Shown: positions 45,733 through 55,892, counted from the first letter of the stretch. The stretch is DNA of 55,985 nucleotides from Paenalcaligenes sp035302345 (GCA_035302345.1 DATGSS010000087.1:1-55985); one strand, 5' to 3'. Translations and numbers: made by a program. The notes: generated by a model from the sequence alone, not told the origin.

Positions 45733-47472
45733 TTATTCTTCGGTATCTTCGCGCTGTTGATCAAGCTTTGCTCGCAGCAATGCACCTAGGTTAGTAGTAC
45801 CTGTAGAGGCGCCTTGTTCGCTGATCCGTTGCATGCTCTCGGCAGCCTCGGCACTTTCGCGGGCCTTGACTGACAGATGAATGCTACGTGCACGACGATC
45901 GATATTGATAATCATGACCTCAATTTCATCGCCCTCGTTGAGGACGGTGGTGGCGTCTTCGACACGACCAGTGGAAATCTCGGAAGCGCGCAGGTAACCA
46001 TCAACATCAATAGCCAAGTTGACGACAGCACCTTTGGGCTCTACGGACTTGATAGTTCCTTTGAGCACCTGGCCACGCTCGTGTTCGTTGATAAAGTTGC
46101 TGAATGGATCGCCTTCGAGTTGCTTGATACCCAGAGAGATGCGCTCTTTTTCAGTATCGATACCTAGAACAACTGCGTCGACCTCTTCGCCGCGCTTGTA
46201 CTCGCGTACGGCCTCCTCGCCACTGCCTGTCCAAGTCAAGTCGGACAAGTGGACCAAGCCATCGATGCCACCGTCCAGGCCTACGAAAATACCGAAATCA
46301 GTAATAGACTTGATAGCACCACGGACACGGTCACCGCGGTTGTGGTTCATAGCGAACTCTTCCCAGGGGTTAGGCAAGCACTGCTTCATGCCCAAGGAAA
46401 TACGGCGACGCTCTTCGTCGATATCCAGAACCATGACCTCGACCTCTTCGCCCAAGGTGACAACCTTGCGTGGGTCGACGTTCTTGTTGGTCCAATCCAT
46501 TTCGGAAACGTGGACCAAGCCCTCGATACCATCTTCGACCTCGACAAAGGCACCGTAATCAGTAAGGTTGGTGACCTTGCCAAAGAGGCGTGTACCCTGT
46601 GGGTAGCGACGGGACAGACCCAACCAGGGGTCTTCGCCTAACTGCTTTACGCCCAAGGAAACGCGGCTGCGCTCGCGGTCGAACTTGAGTACTTTGACCT
46701 CGATCTCTTCGCCAATTTGGACCAGCTCGGAAGGATGACGCACACGACGCCATGCCATGTCTGTAATGTGTAGCAAGCCGTCGATGCCACCCAAATCGAT
46801 AAATGCACCGTAATCGGTGATGTTTTTGACAATCCCGTTGAGGATAAGACCCTCTTCGAGCTTTTCGAGCAGACGTTCGCGCTCTTCACCCATGCTTTCT
46901 TCGAGCACGGCGCGACGTGACAATACGACGTTGTTGCGCTTGCGATCAAGTTTAATAACCTTGAACTCAACGGTTTGACCCTCGAACTGCGAAGTATCTT
47001 TGACTGGACGCAGATCGACCAGTGAACCGGGCAAGAAAGCACGGATACCGTTGGTCATGACAGTCATACCACCCTTGACACGACCTACGATGGTACCTGT
47101 TACGTGCTCGCCGGACTCTAGCGCCTGTTCGAGCGCTAACCAAGCGGATAAACGCTTTGCACGGTCGCGGGACAGAATGGTATCGCCATATCCGTTTTCA
47201 AAAGCATCAATTGCTACGGATACAAAATCACCGGGCTCGACCTCGAGTTCGCCTTGGTCATTGTGGAACTCTTCGATAGGAATGAGGGCCTCGGATTTGA
47301 GACCTGCATTGACGAGTACGTAGTTATGGTCAATGCGCAGAACCTCGGCAGAGATTACCTCGCCTACTTTGAGATCCTGATCCTGTACGCTTTCCTCGAA
47401 CAAGTCGGCGAAGCTCTCGCCGCCCAACACATCGTTAGTAGAAATTTCAGAACTGGAAGAGATGGAGGACAT
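45733..47472 (-). CDS. rpsA: 30S ribosomal protein S1
   Basis: 579 residues with six S1 (OB-fold) domains. The first two bind the ribosome and the rest bind mRNA; repeats of the GAFIDL / GAFVEV / GIFVGL type are seen at about 205, 290 and 377. It is needed to start translation of structured or weakly Shine-Dalgarno mRNAs. The 210-base upstream gap from cmk is long enough for its own promoter and autoregulated leader. Confidence 0.97.
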   Translation of the reverse strand: MSSISSSSEISTNDVLGGESFADLFEESVQDQDLKVGEVISAEVLRIDHNYVLVNAGLKSEALIPIEEFHNDQGELEVEPGDFVSVAIDAFENGYGDTILSRDRAKRLSAWLALEQALESGEHVTGTIVGRVKGGMTVMTNGIRAFLPGSLVDLRPVKDTSQFEGQTVEFKVIKLDRKRNNVVLSRRAVLEESMGEERERLLEKLEEGLILNGIVKNITDYGAFIDLGGIDGLLHITDMAWRRVRHPSELVQIGEEIEVKVLKFDRERSRVSLGVKQLGEDPWLGLSRRYPQGTRLFGKVTNLTDYGAFVEVEDGIEGLVHVSEMDWTNKNVDPRKVVTLGEEVEVMVLDIDEERRRISLGMKQCLPNPWEEFAMNHNRGDRVRGAIKSITDFGIFVGLDGGIDGLVHLSDLTWTGSGEEAVREYKRGEEVDAVVLGIDTEKERISLGIKQLEGDPFSNFINEHERGQVLKGTIKSVEPKGAVVNLAIDVDGYLRASEISTGRVEDATTVLNEGDEIEVMIINIDRRARSIHLSVKARESAEAAESMQRISEQGASTGTTNLGALLRAKLDQQREDTEE

Positions 47473-47512
47473 TAAATAAATTCCATCAGCCTTAATGGCT
47501 CGTTAAATGACA

Positions 47513-47527
47513 CACCGAAAATCGGTG
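47513..47527 (-). promoter_or_regulatory. Small hairpin in the rpsA leader
   Basis: CACCGA / TCGGTG around three bases, 40 bases before the rpsA start. S1 represses its own mRNA through leader hairpins in E. coli; this could be one of several such hairpins, though the element is short. Confidence 0.35.
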
Positions 47528-47682
47528 GAGTGAAAAAATAACCAATCAAATAGCACACCAAAACATGTGATATGTTGGACGCACTATTCAATTGACCCCT
47601 AAAACCAATACCTAAAACACGTGGGGTTTACCTATACAGCCTATACACGCTGATTGGCTATAAACCTGTCCATACGTGAAAT

Positions 47683-48345
47683 TTAGGTTTTGATATTAGA
47701 CCAGCATGCAAGCACCTGTGCAACCGTTTCGTCAATACTTAAGTATGAGGAATCGATGATGCGCGCATCTGTGGCCGGCTGCAATGGTGCAATCGTACGA
47801 TTTTGATCGCGGTCGTCGCGTGCTTTCAGGTCCTCTATTACCGACTCCATTTTAACAACAACCCCTTTATCTATCAACTGCTTATGCCGCCTGCGAGCGC
47901 GCTCCTGCACATTGGCAACCAGAAAAATTTTGAGGGCCGCGTTTGGAAAAACCACTGTGCCCATGTCGCGTCCATCGGCCACTAAACCGGGCGGCTGACA
48001 AAAATCGCGCTGCCGTTGTAAAAGCGCATCACGCACGAGTGGATAGGCGGCTACACGTGATGCATTCAGACCTACTTCTTCGCGGCGTAGTTGATTTTCA
48101 ACCTCGTGACCTGATAGCCAGACACCTTGGGCATCAAAACGCACATCCAATGCACTGGCCACGTTGGCTACGGCTTTGGGGTTATCTAAATCAACTGCCT
48201 GCTGCTGAGCTGCCAACGCGGTTAGCCGGTATAAAGCGCCGCTATCGAGCACGTGCCAATCCAAATGTTCTGCCACTCTTTGCGCTACAGTTCCTTTACC
48301 TGACGCTGTAGGCCCATCAATAGTTATCACGGGAACAGTACTCAT
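47683..48345 (-). CDS. cmk: Cytidylate kinase
   Basis: Phosphorylates CMP and dCMP. 220 residues (E. coli 227). P-loop TIDGPTASGKGTVAQRV at the N-terminus, DGRDMGTVVFPNAALKIFL near residue 124, and the RARRRHKQL and DRDQNRTIAPL motifs. The start overlaps the aroA stop as ATGA, placing it in the same message. Confidence 0.96.
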   Translation of the reverse strand: MSTVPVITIDGPTASGKGTVAQRVAEHLDWHVLDSGALYRLTALAAQQQAVDLDNPKAVANVASALDVRFDAQGVWLSGHEVENQLRREEVGLNASRVAAYPLVRDALLQRQRDFCQPPGLVADGRDMGTVVFPNAALKIFLVANVQERARRRHKQLIDKGVVVKMESVIEDLKARDDRDQNRTIAPLQPATDARIIDSSYLSIDETVAQVLACWSNIKT

Positions 48346-49664
48346 GTGCGCACCAGCTGTTCAAATACAGAAAAATAATGTGGGAAAGTCTTGCTCACGC
48401 AATTAGGATCTAAAATAGTGACCTGTGCAGGAGCGAACGCTGCCAACGAGAAGCACATCGCTATCCGGTGGTCATCGTAGGTAAATATCTCGGCATCCTG
48501 CCATTGTTCTTGTGCGATGGGATAGATCCGCAACCAATCTGGCCCTGACTCTACACGCCCCCCCAAGCGCTGCAACTCGGTTTCCATAGCATGGATGCGG
48601 TCAGTTTCCTTGACCCGCCAACTGCCTATATCGCGTAACAAACAAGGGCCATCAGCGTACATCGCCAGCGCAGCTGCCGTCATAGCAGCATCGGGTATCA
48701 AATCAAAGCTCAGGTCAAAAGCACGCAATCGTTGACCCTGAGCAACCTCGATTCCTTGGACTATCATGCCTTGGGGTTGAAACTGTACCTGCGCACCCAT
48801 AGACTCGACCACCTGGGCGAACTGCACGTCACCTTGGACCGAGCTACTGCCTACCCCATCAATGTGTATCGGGCCACCACCAATCGCACCTAAAGCAAGA
48901 AAATAAGACGCCGAAGAAGCATCACCCTCGACGTGGTAATCTCCTGGCGAGCGATAGCGGGCTTGGGCTGGCACGATAAACCGCTGCCAATCCTCGTGCT
49001 CTACCTCAACACCAAAATCAGCCATCATGGCCAATGTGATTGCAATATAAGGCTGGGAAATCAAGCGTCCCGACACCTCGATCTGCACAGGACGTCTGGT
49101 CTCTTGGCTGATAATAGGTGCCGACATTAATAATGCAGTTAGAAACTGACTCGAGACATTGCCCTTGACCTGAAATACATGGTCAGCGTTTATGCTGGCG
49201 GCGGTAATATGCAAAGGTGGATAACCCTCAGCACCTAAATAATTGATTTGTGCACCTCCGGCCTGTAGCGCACTGACCAGATCGCCAATCGGGCGCTCAT
49301 GCATTCGCTCTATCCCTGAGAGTCGATAATCTCCGCCTGCCCACGCCAACGCTGCAGTTAACGAACGCATCGCTGTACCCGCATTGCGTAAATACAATTC
49401 GGCCTGCGGGTTTAATTTCCCCCAGCCACCAGTGATTTCATAGGTAGTAGGCTCTATCCGTTGCGCCTCGACCCCTAAACGTTGTAATGAATCCAACATC
49501 ACCTCAGTGTCATCGGATTCAAGCACCCCCCGCAGCTTTGTGCGCCCCTCGGCCATGGCGGCCAAAAGTAACGCTCGATTAGAAACACTCTTTGAACCAG
49601 GCAACTGCATACGGCCCTGGGCGGTTTTGGCCCGAGGCAACTGATAAGATTGTATTTTATTCAT
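48342..49664 (-). CDS. aroA: 3-phosphoshikimate 1-carboxyvinyltransferase (EPSP synthase)
   Basis: Sixth step of the shikimate pathway. 440 residues from ATG 49664. LPGSKSVSNRALLLAA near residue 19, LYLRNAGTAMRSLTAALA near residue 91 (class I type loop with Gly-Thr-Ala), VEGDASSASYFLAL near residue 240 and KETDRIHAM near residue 350. It starts inside the last codons of tyrA. Upstream in-frame ATGs would lie within tyrA and are not preferred. Confidence 0.96.
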   Translation of the reverse strand: MNKIQSYQLPRAKTAQGRMQLPGSKSVSNRALLLAAMAEGRTKLRGVLESDDTEVMLDSLQRLGVEAQRIEPTTYEITGGWGKLNPQAELYLRNAGTAMRSLTAALAWAGGDYRLSGIERMHERPIGDLVSALQAGGAQINYLGAEGYPPLHITAASINADHVFQVKGNVSSQFLTALLMSAPIISQETRRPVQIEVSGRLISQPYIAITLAMMADFGVEVEHEDWQRFIVPAQARYRSPGDYHVEGDASSASYFLALGAIGGGPIHIDGVGSSSVQGDVQFAQVVESMGAQVQFQPQGMIVQGIEVAQGQRLRAFDLSFDLIPDAAMTAAALAMYADGPCLLRDIGSWRVKETDRIHAMETELQRLGGRVESGPDWLRIYPIAQEQWQDAEIFTYDDHRIAMCFSLAAFAPAQVTILDPNCVSKTFPHYFSVFEQLVRT

Positions 49665-50550
49665 GATAACCACTCCGGCTGGCCCACAAGCGTCGCGCCA
49701 AGGCTGCTCTTTCCAGGAAATCGTATAAAGATTCCTCGTCACCCTCTAAGAGTGCTTGTTCTGCTTGTGCAAAAGCCTCACGTACCTCGCGTAATTCATT
49801 TAGCACGGCTTGTTTATTGCTTAAAAATATGTCGCGCCAAACTTCTGACGAACCCGCTGCAATCCGAGTAAAGTCTCGAAAACCGCTCCCCGCGAGGTTC
49901 AAGCGCAAATCAGCATTTTCGGCACTGGCCACCTGCCACATAAATACCGCTGATAAAAAATGCGGCACATGACTGACTGAAGCCAAGACCTCATCGTGTT
50001 CGGCTGGCTCCATCAACAATACCCGTGCACCACAATGCAACCACATCTGTGTGATTAACTGCTGGGCAATAGGGTCGGTCTCTGGTGTAGGCGTTAGAAC
50101 AATATTACGGTCTTGATATAAATCATCACGTGCAGCTTCAGGCCCTGTTTTTTCAGCACCCGCAATAGGGTGCCCGGGCACAAAACGCGGATAATGCTCT
50201 TTTAATAACTCCTGAGCCAAACTCACAACATCAGCCTTAGTACTGCCTACATCGGTAATCACCGTCGTTGGTTTCAGATGAGGATATATTTCCCTGAACA
50301 AAGCCGCGCTAGCACGCACAGGGGTTGCTAATACGATGACATCTGCTTTGGCTGCTGCGTCGGCCACACTAGCTTGGGTATCAATGAGTCCCAGATCTTG
50401 GGCTTTGCGTAAAGAATTAGCGTCGCGCCCAACACCCACTACGCACTGCACAACGCCAGCCGCTTTGAGGGCAGCTGCTAATGAGCCACCTATCAAACCT
50501 GGCCCAATAAGCGCAAGCGTAGAGATACTGAACGATGATGATGGCTTCAT
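49657..50550 (-). CDS. tyrA: Prephenate dehydrogenase
   Basis: Tyrosine branch enzyme. 297 residues, with no chorismate mutase domain, unlike E. coli TyrA. NAD-binding ALIGPGLIGGSLAAAL near residue 12, DVGSTKADVV near residue 100 and GHPIAGAEKTGPEAA near residue 124 with the catalytic His. It lies 8 bases after pheA. Confidence 0.95.
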   Translation of the reverse strand: MKPSSSFSISTLALIGPGLIGGSLAAALKAAGVVQCVVGVGRDANSLRKAQDLGLIDTQASVADAAAKADVIVLATPVRASAALFREIYPHLKPTTVITDVGSTKADVVSLAQELLKEHYPRFVPGHPIAGAEKTGPEAARDDLYQDRNIVLTPTPETDPIAQQLITQMWLHCGARVLLMEPAEHDEVLASVSHVPHFLSAVFMWQVASAENADLRLNLAGSGFRDFTRIAAGSSEVWRDIFLSNKQAVLNELREVREAFAQAEQALLEGDEESLYDFLERAALARRLWASRSGYHE

Positions 50551-50558
50551 GCTTTAAA

Positions 50559-51650
50559 TCAAGACTGCTGGCGAGGATAAGAACCCAAAAGCTTGAAAAA
50601 CGCTACGTCTTTCTTGAGCTCTGCGCAGGCAGCTTGGACTGCCTCATCCTGGTAGTGGCCAAGCACATCTACATAAAAGTAATATTCCCAATCACCTGTG
50701 CGGGCAGGACGTGATTCGAATCGGGTCATGGATACACCGTGCTTGGCCAACGGTGAGAGCATTTCATACACCGCACCAGCACGGTTGGGAACAGCTAAAA
50801 TCAGGCTGCTTTTATCATCCCCCGAAGGCGCGTTAGCCACAGGACCCAAAGCCAAAAAACGTGTACGATTTTGCGGGTCATCCTGGATGCCTTGTTCTAC
50901 TACCTGCAAACCCCAACCCTCTGCAGCCTGAATTCCAGCGATGGCAGCGACACCAGGCTCTTCGGCGGCTAAGCGTGCTGCCTCGGCGTTACTGGCCGCT
51001 GCAGCCCGAGGAATATTGGGAAAGTTTCTGCTCAGCCACTGTTGGCACTGCGCCAGGGCTTGAGGATGCGCCATAATACGCTGTATGTCATCTGCTCGGC
51101 CGCTTTTGTTCAACAAATTATGTTGGATATGGATCGAGCGCTCGCCGATGACCTTTAATGAAGTATGCAGCAATAAATCGAGCGTACGATTAACAGCACC
51201 CTCGGTAGAGTTCTCTACCGGCACAATGCCATAATCAGCCTGCCCGGCCTCAACCAGGCGAAAAACCTCGTCAAAGGATGGGCAGCTGCGCTTTTCTAGA
51301 TAATGGCCAAAATGCTCTAATGCAGCCTGCTCAGAAAAAGTCCCCTTGGGTCCAATATAAGCCACCCGAGGAACTGATTCTAAACCCCGACACGCTGAGA
51401 TAACCTCGCCCCAAATAGAAGAGACTGAACCGTCTTGAACGGGTCCCTGGTTAAGCTCGATGAGTCGCGCTATCACCTGTGCCTCGCGCTCAGGGCGCAG
51501 TATGGGTTCATCTTGAGAGACTCCTTGCTTGAGTCGCCCTATTTCGAGAGCGGCTTGGGCACGTTCATTGAGCAACTCGAGAATCTGCTTATCAATCGCA
51601 TCAATTTTCTCGCGCCAGGGCTGAAGACGTTCTGGAAGAGTTTTAGCCAT
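50559..51650 (-). CDS. pheA: Bifunctional chorismate mutase / prephenate dehydratase
   Basis: Phenylalanine branch. 363 residues from ATG 51650. An AroQ-type chorismate mutase at residues 10-90 (REKIDAIDKQILELLNERA), the prephenate dehydratase at about 100-280 (GPKGTFSEQAALEHFG, VPVENSTEGAVNRTLDLL) and a C-terminal ACT domain with ESRPARTGDWEYYFYVD that binds phenylalanine for feedback inhibition. It starts within the last codons of serC. Confidence 0.96.
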   Translation of the reverse strand: MAKTLPERLQPWREKIDAIDKQILELLNERAQAALEIGRLKQGVSQDEPILRPEREAQVIARLIELNQGPVQDGSVSSIWGEVISACRGLESVPRVAYIGPKGTFSEQAALEHFGHYLEKRSCPSFDEVFRLVEAGQADYGIVPVENSTEGAVNRTLDLLLHTSLKVIGERSIHIQHNLLNKSGRADDIQRIMAHPQALAQCQQWLSRNFPNIPRAAAASNAEAARLAAEEPGVAAIAGIQAAEGWGLQVVEQGIQDDPQNRTRFLALGPVANAPSGDDKSSLILAVPNRAGAVYEMLSPLAKHGVSMTRFESRPARTGDWEYYFYVDVLGHYQDEAVQAACAELKKDVAFFKLLGSYPRQQS

Positions 51651-52752
51651 GTTCTTTTTCAAAATCTTGCATGAATTGTACGAGCGCCTGAACCCCTTTT
51701 AATGGCATTGCATTATAAATAGATGCGCGCATTCCACCGACAGACTTATGCCCTTTTAATTGCAATAAGCCTGCCTCGGCAGCCTTTTCAAGAAACAGCC
51801 CATCGAGCTGTGCATCATGCAACTGAAAAGGAATATTCATACGTGAACGCACGCTGGGCTCTACGGTATTGCTGTAAAAATCAGATTTATCAATCGCCTC
51901 GTACAGAATCCGTGCTTTTTCTTTATTACGACGCTCGATCTCGGCCACCCCGCCTTGCTGCTGCAACCATTTAAAGACCAACCCTGCTACATAAATAGCA
52001 AAAGTCGGAGGGGTATTTACCATTGAACCTTGTTGTTCAAGTAAGGCGTAATTCAGTGCTGATGGGCATTGTGGAAGGGCATGACCCAGAATATCCTTGC
52101 GCACAATGATCAGTGTGAGACCCGCAGGGCCGATGTTTTTTTGTGCACCTGCATATACGGCAGACACCCGGTCAAAATCAATGGGCTGTGACAAAATATC
52201 CGAAGAAGCATCCATTATCAGCGGGATATCTAGCTCGGGCCAATCGGCGAACTCAACCCCACCCACGGTTTCATTACTACAGGCATGGACATAAGCCGCC
52301 TGCTCATTGATATCCCAGCCACTGGGCTCGGGAAACCAAGTATAAGGAGCATACTCTTTGCCATCGATTTCACGTGCTTGGTTTGAGCTAGCAGCCAAGC
52401 GAACTGGACCGATACGCTGTGCCTCTTCGAAGGATTTCTGAGACCAACGACCTGACACAATGTAATCAGCCGTTTTATCTGCGCTACGCCCCAAGAGGTT
52501 AAGAGGGACCAAAGCATTCTGAGCCTGTGCGCCACCTTGGGTAAAAAGCACTGCAAAATCATCCGGGACGGCCAACAATTGGCGCAAATCCTGTTCGGCC
52601 TCTGTAATAATCTGCTTGAATTGGGGCCCCCGATGACTCATTTCCATCACAGACATGCCACTGCCGTGCCAGTCAGTTAGCTCGGCAGAGACTTGTTGCA
52701 ATACTTCAAAAGGCAACACCGCGGGACCCGCTGAAAAATTCCAAGGTCGCAT
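51643..52752 (-). CDS. serC: Phosphoserine aminotransferase
   Basis: Serine and pyridoxal phosphate pathways. 369 residues. NFSAGPAVLP at the N-terminus, MEMSHRGPQF near residue 36, and the PLP lysine in YAGAQKNIGPAGL near residue 206. It follows gyrA by 31 bases and starts the serC-pheA-tyrA-aroA-cmk run. Confidence 0.96.
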   Translation of the reverse strand: MRPWNFSAGPAVLPFEVLQQVSAELTDWHGSGMSVMEMSHRGPQFKQIITEAEQDLRQLLAVPDDFAVLFTQGGAQAQNALVPLNLLGRSADKTADYIVSGRWSQKSFEEAQRIGPVRLAASSNQAREIDGKEYAPYTWFPEPSGWDINEQAAYVHACSNETVGGVEFADWPELDIPLIMDASSDILSQPIDFDRVSAVYAGAQKNIGPAGLTLIIVRKDILGHALPQCPSALNYALLEQQGSMVNTPPTFAIYVAGLVFKWLQQQGGVAEIERRNKEKARILYEAIDKSDFYSNTVEPSVRSRMNIPFQLHDAQLDGLFLEKAAEAGLLQLKGHKSVGGMRASIYNAMPLKGVQALVQFMQDFEKEHG

Positions 52753-52783
52753 AATAGTTCTTGATAATTAATAATTTAATTTG

Positions 52784-55471
52784 TTATTCGTCCGAATCAT
52801 CATCCTGACTCGGGGCTTCATCGGGTGATGAGGACTCAGTAGGGGTATCTGCATCAACGCTATCGTCAGCGCTGTCATCCTCATCAGCGTCTACGGCGTC
52901 TTCAACGTCTTGTTCTAACACACGATAGACACCAGACAAACGCCCCCCTTCGTCGACATTAATCAAAGTCACGCCTTGGGTAGCCCGACCCATCGCACGG
53001 ATTTCTTCGACTCGGGTACGTACCAATACGCCCATGTTGGTGATCAGCATAATTTCATCTGAATCATCCACCAGCACCGCCCCTACCAGCGGACCATTGC
53101 GTTCGGAGCACTGAATAGCGATTACACCTTTGGTGCCACGGTTATAGCGTGGGTACTCGGCCAGGGAAGTGCGCTTGCCGTAGCCATTTTCTGTGGCTGT
53201 CAGCACACTATAAGAATCATCCTGAGCAACCACCATGCCAATCACTTGCCGGCCCTCTTCCAAGCTCATCCCACGGACACCGCGCGCAGTTCGTCCCATC
53301 GGGCGAACATCTTGTTCGTTAAAGCGAGCTGCTTTGCCATCGTCAGAAAACAGCAATACATCGTCATTGCCTGAGGTCAGCTGAACACCAATCAGATAAT
53401 CATCCTCGAGCAGTCCGACGGCAATAATGCCCGCACGGCGTGGATTTGCAAATGCCGACAGTGCGGTTTTCTTGACGGTACCCTGAGTGGTCGCCATGAA
53501 AACAAATTGGTCATCTGTAAATTCTTTGACAGACAGTACGGCCGTGATCTTTTCCTCGGGCTCGAGGGGGAACATATTAACGATTGGACGTCCACGCGAG
53601 TTGCGCGATCCTTGGGGAACCTCCCAGACCTTGAGCCAGTACACGCGCCCATGATCTGAAAAGCACAACAGATAATCGTGAGTATTCGCGATAAAGAGCT
53701 GATCAACCCAATCGTCATCACGGGTCGTCGTTGCCACCTTGCCACGCCCACCGCGACGTTGTGCGCGGTATTCAGATAATGGCTGACTCTTGATATAGCC
53801 CGCATGCGAAAGCGTCACCACCATATCCATTGGGGTGATCAGATCTTCTGTGTCTAGTTCAGTCGCATTATGCTCAATGAAAGAGCGGCGAGTATCTTTG
53901 CTCTTAAGGGTATATTCGTCTTTTATCGCTTGTAACTCGGTAGCAATAATTTCCGTCACTCGCTCTGGGCGGGATAAAATATCGAGTAAATCCGCAATAT
54001 GCTCCATCACATCACGGTATTCGTTAACAATTTTATCCTGCTCTAGCCCAGTCAGGCGCTGCAAACGCATATTGAGAATTTCTTGCGCTTGGGTCTGACT
54101 CAAACGATAAGTGCCGTCATCCTGAATGCCATAGTGCTCTTCGAGGTCCTCGGGACGGTAAGCCAAATGACCCCCGGGGACTTGGCCATCATCGGCGCGC
54201 TGAATCATGGTGCGCACTAAACTCGCATCCCAACTACGAGCCATAAGCTCTTCGCGAGCCTCTGGAGGGGTGGGTGCGGCACGAATGATACGAATAAACT
54301 CATCAATATTGGCCAGTGCAACAGCCAACCCTTCGAGTACATGCCCACGATCACGTGCACGACGCAACTGGAAAACAGTGCGGCGGGTGACGACCTCGCG
54401 GCGATGGAACAAGAAATACTCGACCAGCTGCTTGAGGTTGAGGAGCTTGGGCTGGCCATCAACCAAGGCCACCAGGTTCATCCCAAACGTTTCTTGTAGT
54501 TGAGTGTTTTTGTAAAGGTTGTTGAGTACGACCTCGGGGACCTCGCCGCGGCGTAACTCGATAACTAAACGCATCCCGTCCTTATCGGATTCATCGCGGA
54601 TATCTGCAATGCCCTCGATTTTCTTTTCTTGGACCAGCTCGGCAATACGCTCTTGCAGGGATTTTTTGTTTACCTGATAGGGCAATGCGTCTACAACAAT
54701 GGCCTCGCGTCCGTTATCCATGTCTTCGAAATGAGCATTCGCACGCATAATTACGCGGCCACGCCCTGTGCGATAACCTTCGCGAACACCTGACATTCCG
54801 TAAATGGTGCCCCCAGTTGGAAAATCAGGAGCAGGAATATATTCGAAAAGATCGTCTACTGTGCAATCGGGATTCTCGAGACAATACAAACAGCCATCAA
54901 CCACCTCGCCCAAGTTATGAGGAGGTATGTTGGTCGCCATCCCCACAGCAATCCCTGAGCTACCATTTACTAATAGATTGGGTAACCGCGTAGGCAAAAT
55001 GCTGGGCTCAAGTTCACTGCCATCATAGTTTGGCGTGAAGTCGACTGTCTCTTGATCGATATCAGCGAGCAGCTCGTGTGCAATTTTGGCTAATCGGATT
55101 TCGGTATAACGCATCGCCGCTGCGCTATCACCATCAATGGAACCAAAGTTACCTTGTCCATCGACCAACATATAGCGCATAGAGAAATCCTGCGCTAAAC
55201 GCACAATGGTGTCATAGACAGCTGCGTCACCGTGGGGGTGGTATTTACCGATGACATCCCCAACGATACGAGCAGATTTCTTGTAGGGGCGGTTCCAGTC
55301 GTTGTTAAGCTCATGCATCGCATATAGCACTCGCCGATGGACGGGCTTAAGACCATCGCGTACATCGGGCAAAGCTCGGCCAACGATCACGCTCATTGCA
55401 TAATCAAGGTAGCTGCGGCGCATCTCCTCTTCCAAGGAAATCGGAAGAGTCTCCTTTGCAAAGGAATCCAT
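52784..55471 (-). CDS. gyrA: DNA gyrase subunit A
   Basis: 895 residues. Catalytic Tyr122 (MRYTE), the GyrA box QRRGGRGK near residue 570, and a C-terminal beta-pinwheel that wraps DNA for negative supercoiling. The quinolone-region reads HPHGDAAVYD: Ala83 where E. coli has Ser83, with Asp87 kept. The last roughly 40 residues form an acidic tail of Asp, Glu and Ser; an acidic tail tunes supercoiling in E. coli GyrA. Divergent from the ompA-like gene. Confidence 0.98.
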   Translation of the reverse strand: MDSFAKETLPISLEEEMRRSYLDYAMSVIVGRALPDVRDGLKPVHRRVLYAMHELNNDWNRPYKKSARIVGDVIGKYHPHGDAAVYDTIVRLAQDFSMRYMLVDGQGNFGSIDGDSAAAMRYTEIRLAKIAHELLADIDQETVDFTPNYDGSELEPSILPTRLPNLLVNGSSGIAVGMATNIPPHNLGEVVDGCLYCLENPDCTVDDLFEYIPAPDFPTGGTIYGMSGVREGYRTGRGRVIMRANAHFEDMDNGREAIVVDALPYQVNKKSLQERIAELVQEKKIEGIADIRDESDKDGMRLVIELRRGEVPEVVLNNLYKNTQLQETFGMNLVALVDGQPKLLNLKQLVEYFLFHRREVVTRRTVFQLRRARDRGHVLEGLAVALANIDEFIRIIRAAPTPPEAREELMARSWDASLVRTMIQRADDGQVPGGHLAYRPEDLEEHYGIQDDGTYRLSQTQAQEILNMRLQRLTGLEQDKIVNEYRDVMEHIADLLDILSRPERVTEIIATELQAIKDEYTLKSKDTRRSFIEHNATELDTEDLITPMDMVVTLSHAGYIKSQPLSEYRAQRRGGRGKVATTTRDDDWVDQLFIANTHDYLLCFSDHGRVYWLKVWEVPQGSRNSRGRPIVNMFPLEPEEKITAVLSVKEFTDDQFVFMATTQGTVKKTALSAFANPRRAGIIAVGLLEDDYLIGVQLTSGNDDVLLFSDDGKAARFNEQDVRPMGRTARGVRGMSLEEGRQVIGMVVAQDDSYSVLTATENGYGKRTSLAEYPRYNRGTKGVIAIQCSERNGPLVGAVLVDDSDEIMLITNMGVLVRTRVEEIRAMGRATQGVTLINVDEGGRLSGVYRVLEQDVEDAVDADEDDSADDSVDADTPTESSSPDEAPSQDDDSDE

Positions 55472-55571
55472 AGATAATCTTTAGACGTTTAGAAGTTAGA
55501 AAAATAAGAGCGTAGGCCGTAGATATCAGCTGACAATCGGTCCCGGCTGGCATCAAGGCCCTTTAATTTGT

Positions 55572-55599
55572 CTTGTATGGCCTAGAATGCCATAACAAG
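55572..55599. promoter_or_regulatory. Inverted repeat upstream of gyrA
   Basis: Arms CTTGTATGGC and GCCATAACAAG pair with one bulged base around a 7-base centre, about 100 bases before gyrA. It may overlap the gyrA promoter. The rest of the 493-base gap to the ompA-like gene has no gene; a GC-rich patch at 55656-55725 contains short complementary runs (CCTCGG / CCGAGG and GTGGTG / CACCAC). Confidence 0.35.
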
Positions 55600-55864
55600 G
55601 AAATTCTATCACTTTAAGTAAAAAGACGTATTTCTAATGCGAAATGCGCCTTACTCTTTTATTATCCTCGGAAAAAGTGGTGGGCTCTGTTCATCCGAGG
55701 GAAAAATCCCGCACCACCCCACAGTTGTTGCCTAAACCCAACATTTAAGGCTGTTTCCGCGGTTTTCTACCAAGTTATCGCCCAGTTATTGGCTTTGAGC
55801 TTAGCTAATCTCGACGAAATGTCTTAACATTTCAGCTAACACAGAAGAAACCCAGCGCAATTCT

Positions 55865-55892
55865 TTGACCCGTTCAATAGCGTTGCTATACT
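55865..55892 (+). promoter_or_regulatory. Sigma-70 promoter of the ompA-like gene
   Basis: TTGACC (55865-55870) and TATACT (55887-55892) with a 16-base spacer, predicting a leader of about 65 bases ending in a GAGGAG ribosome site. The strength fits an abundant outer membrane protein. Confidence 0.6.

Noticed and set aside
46019..46558. 179-codon forward frame opposite rpsA
   Set aside because: Shadow of repeated S1 domains.
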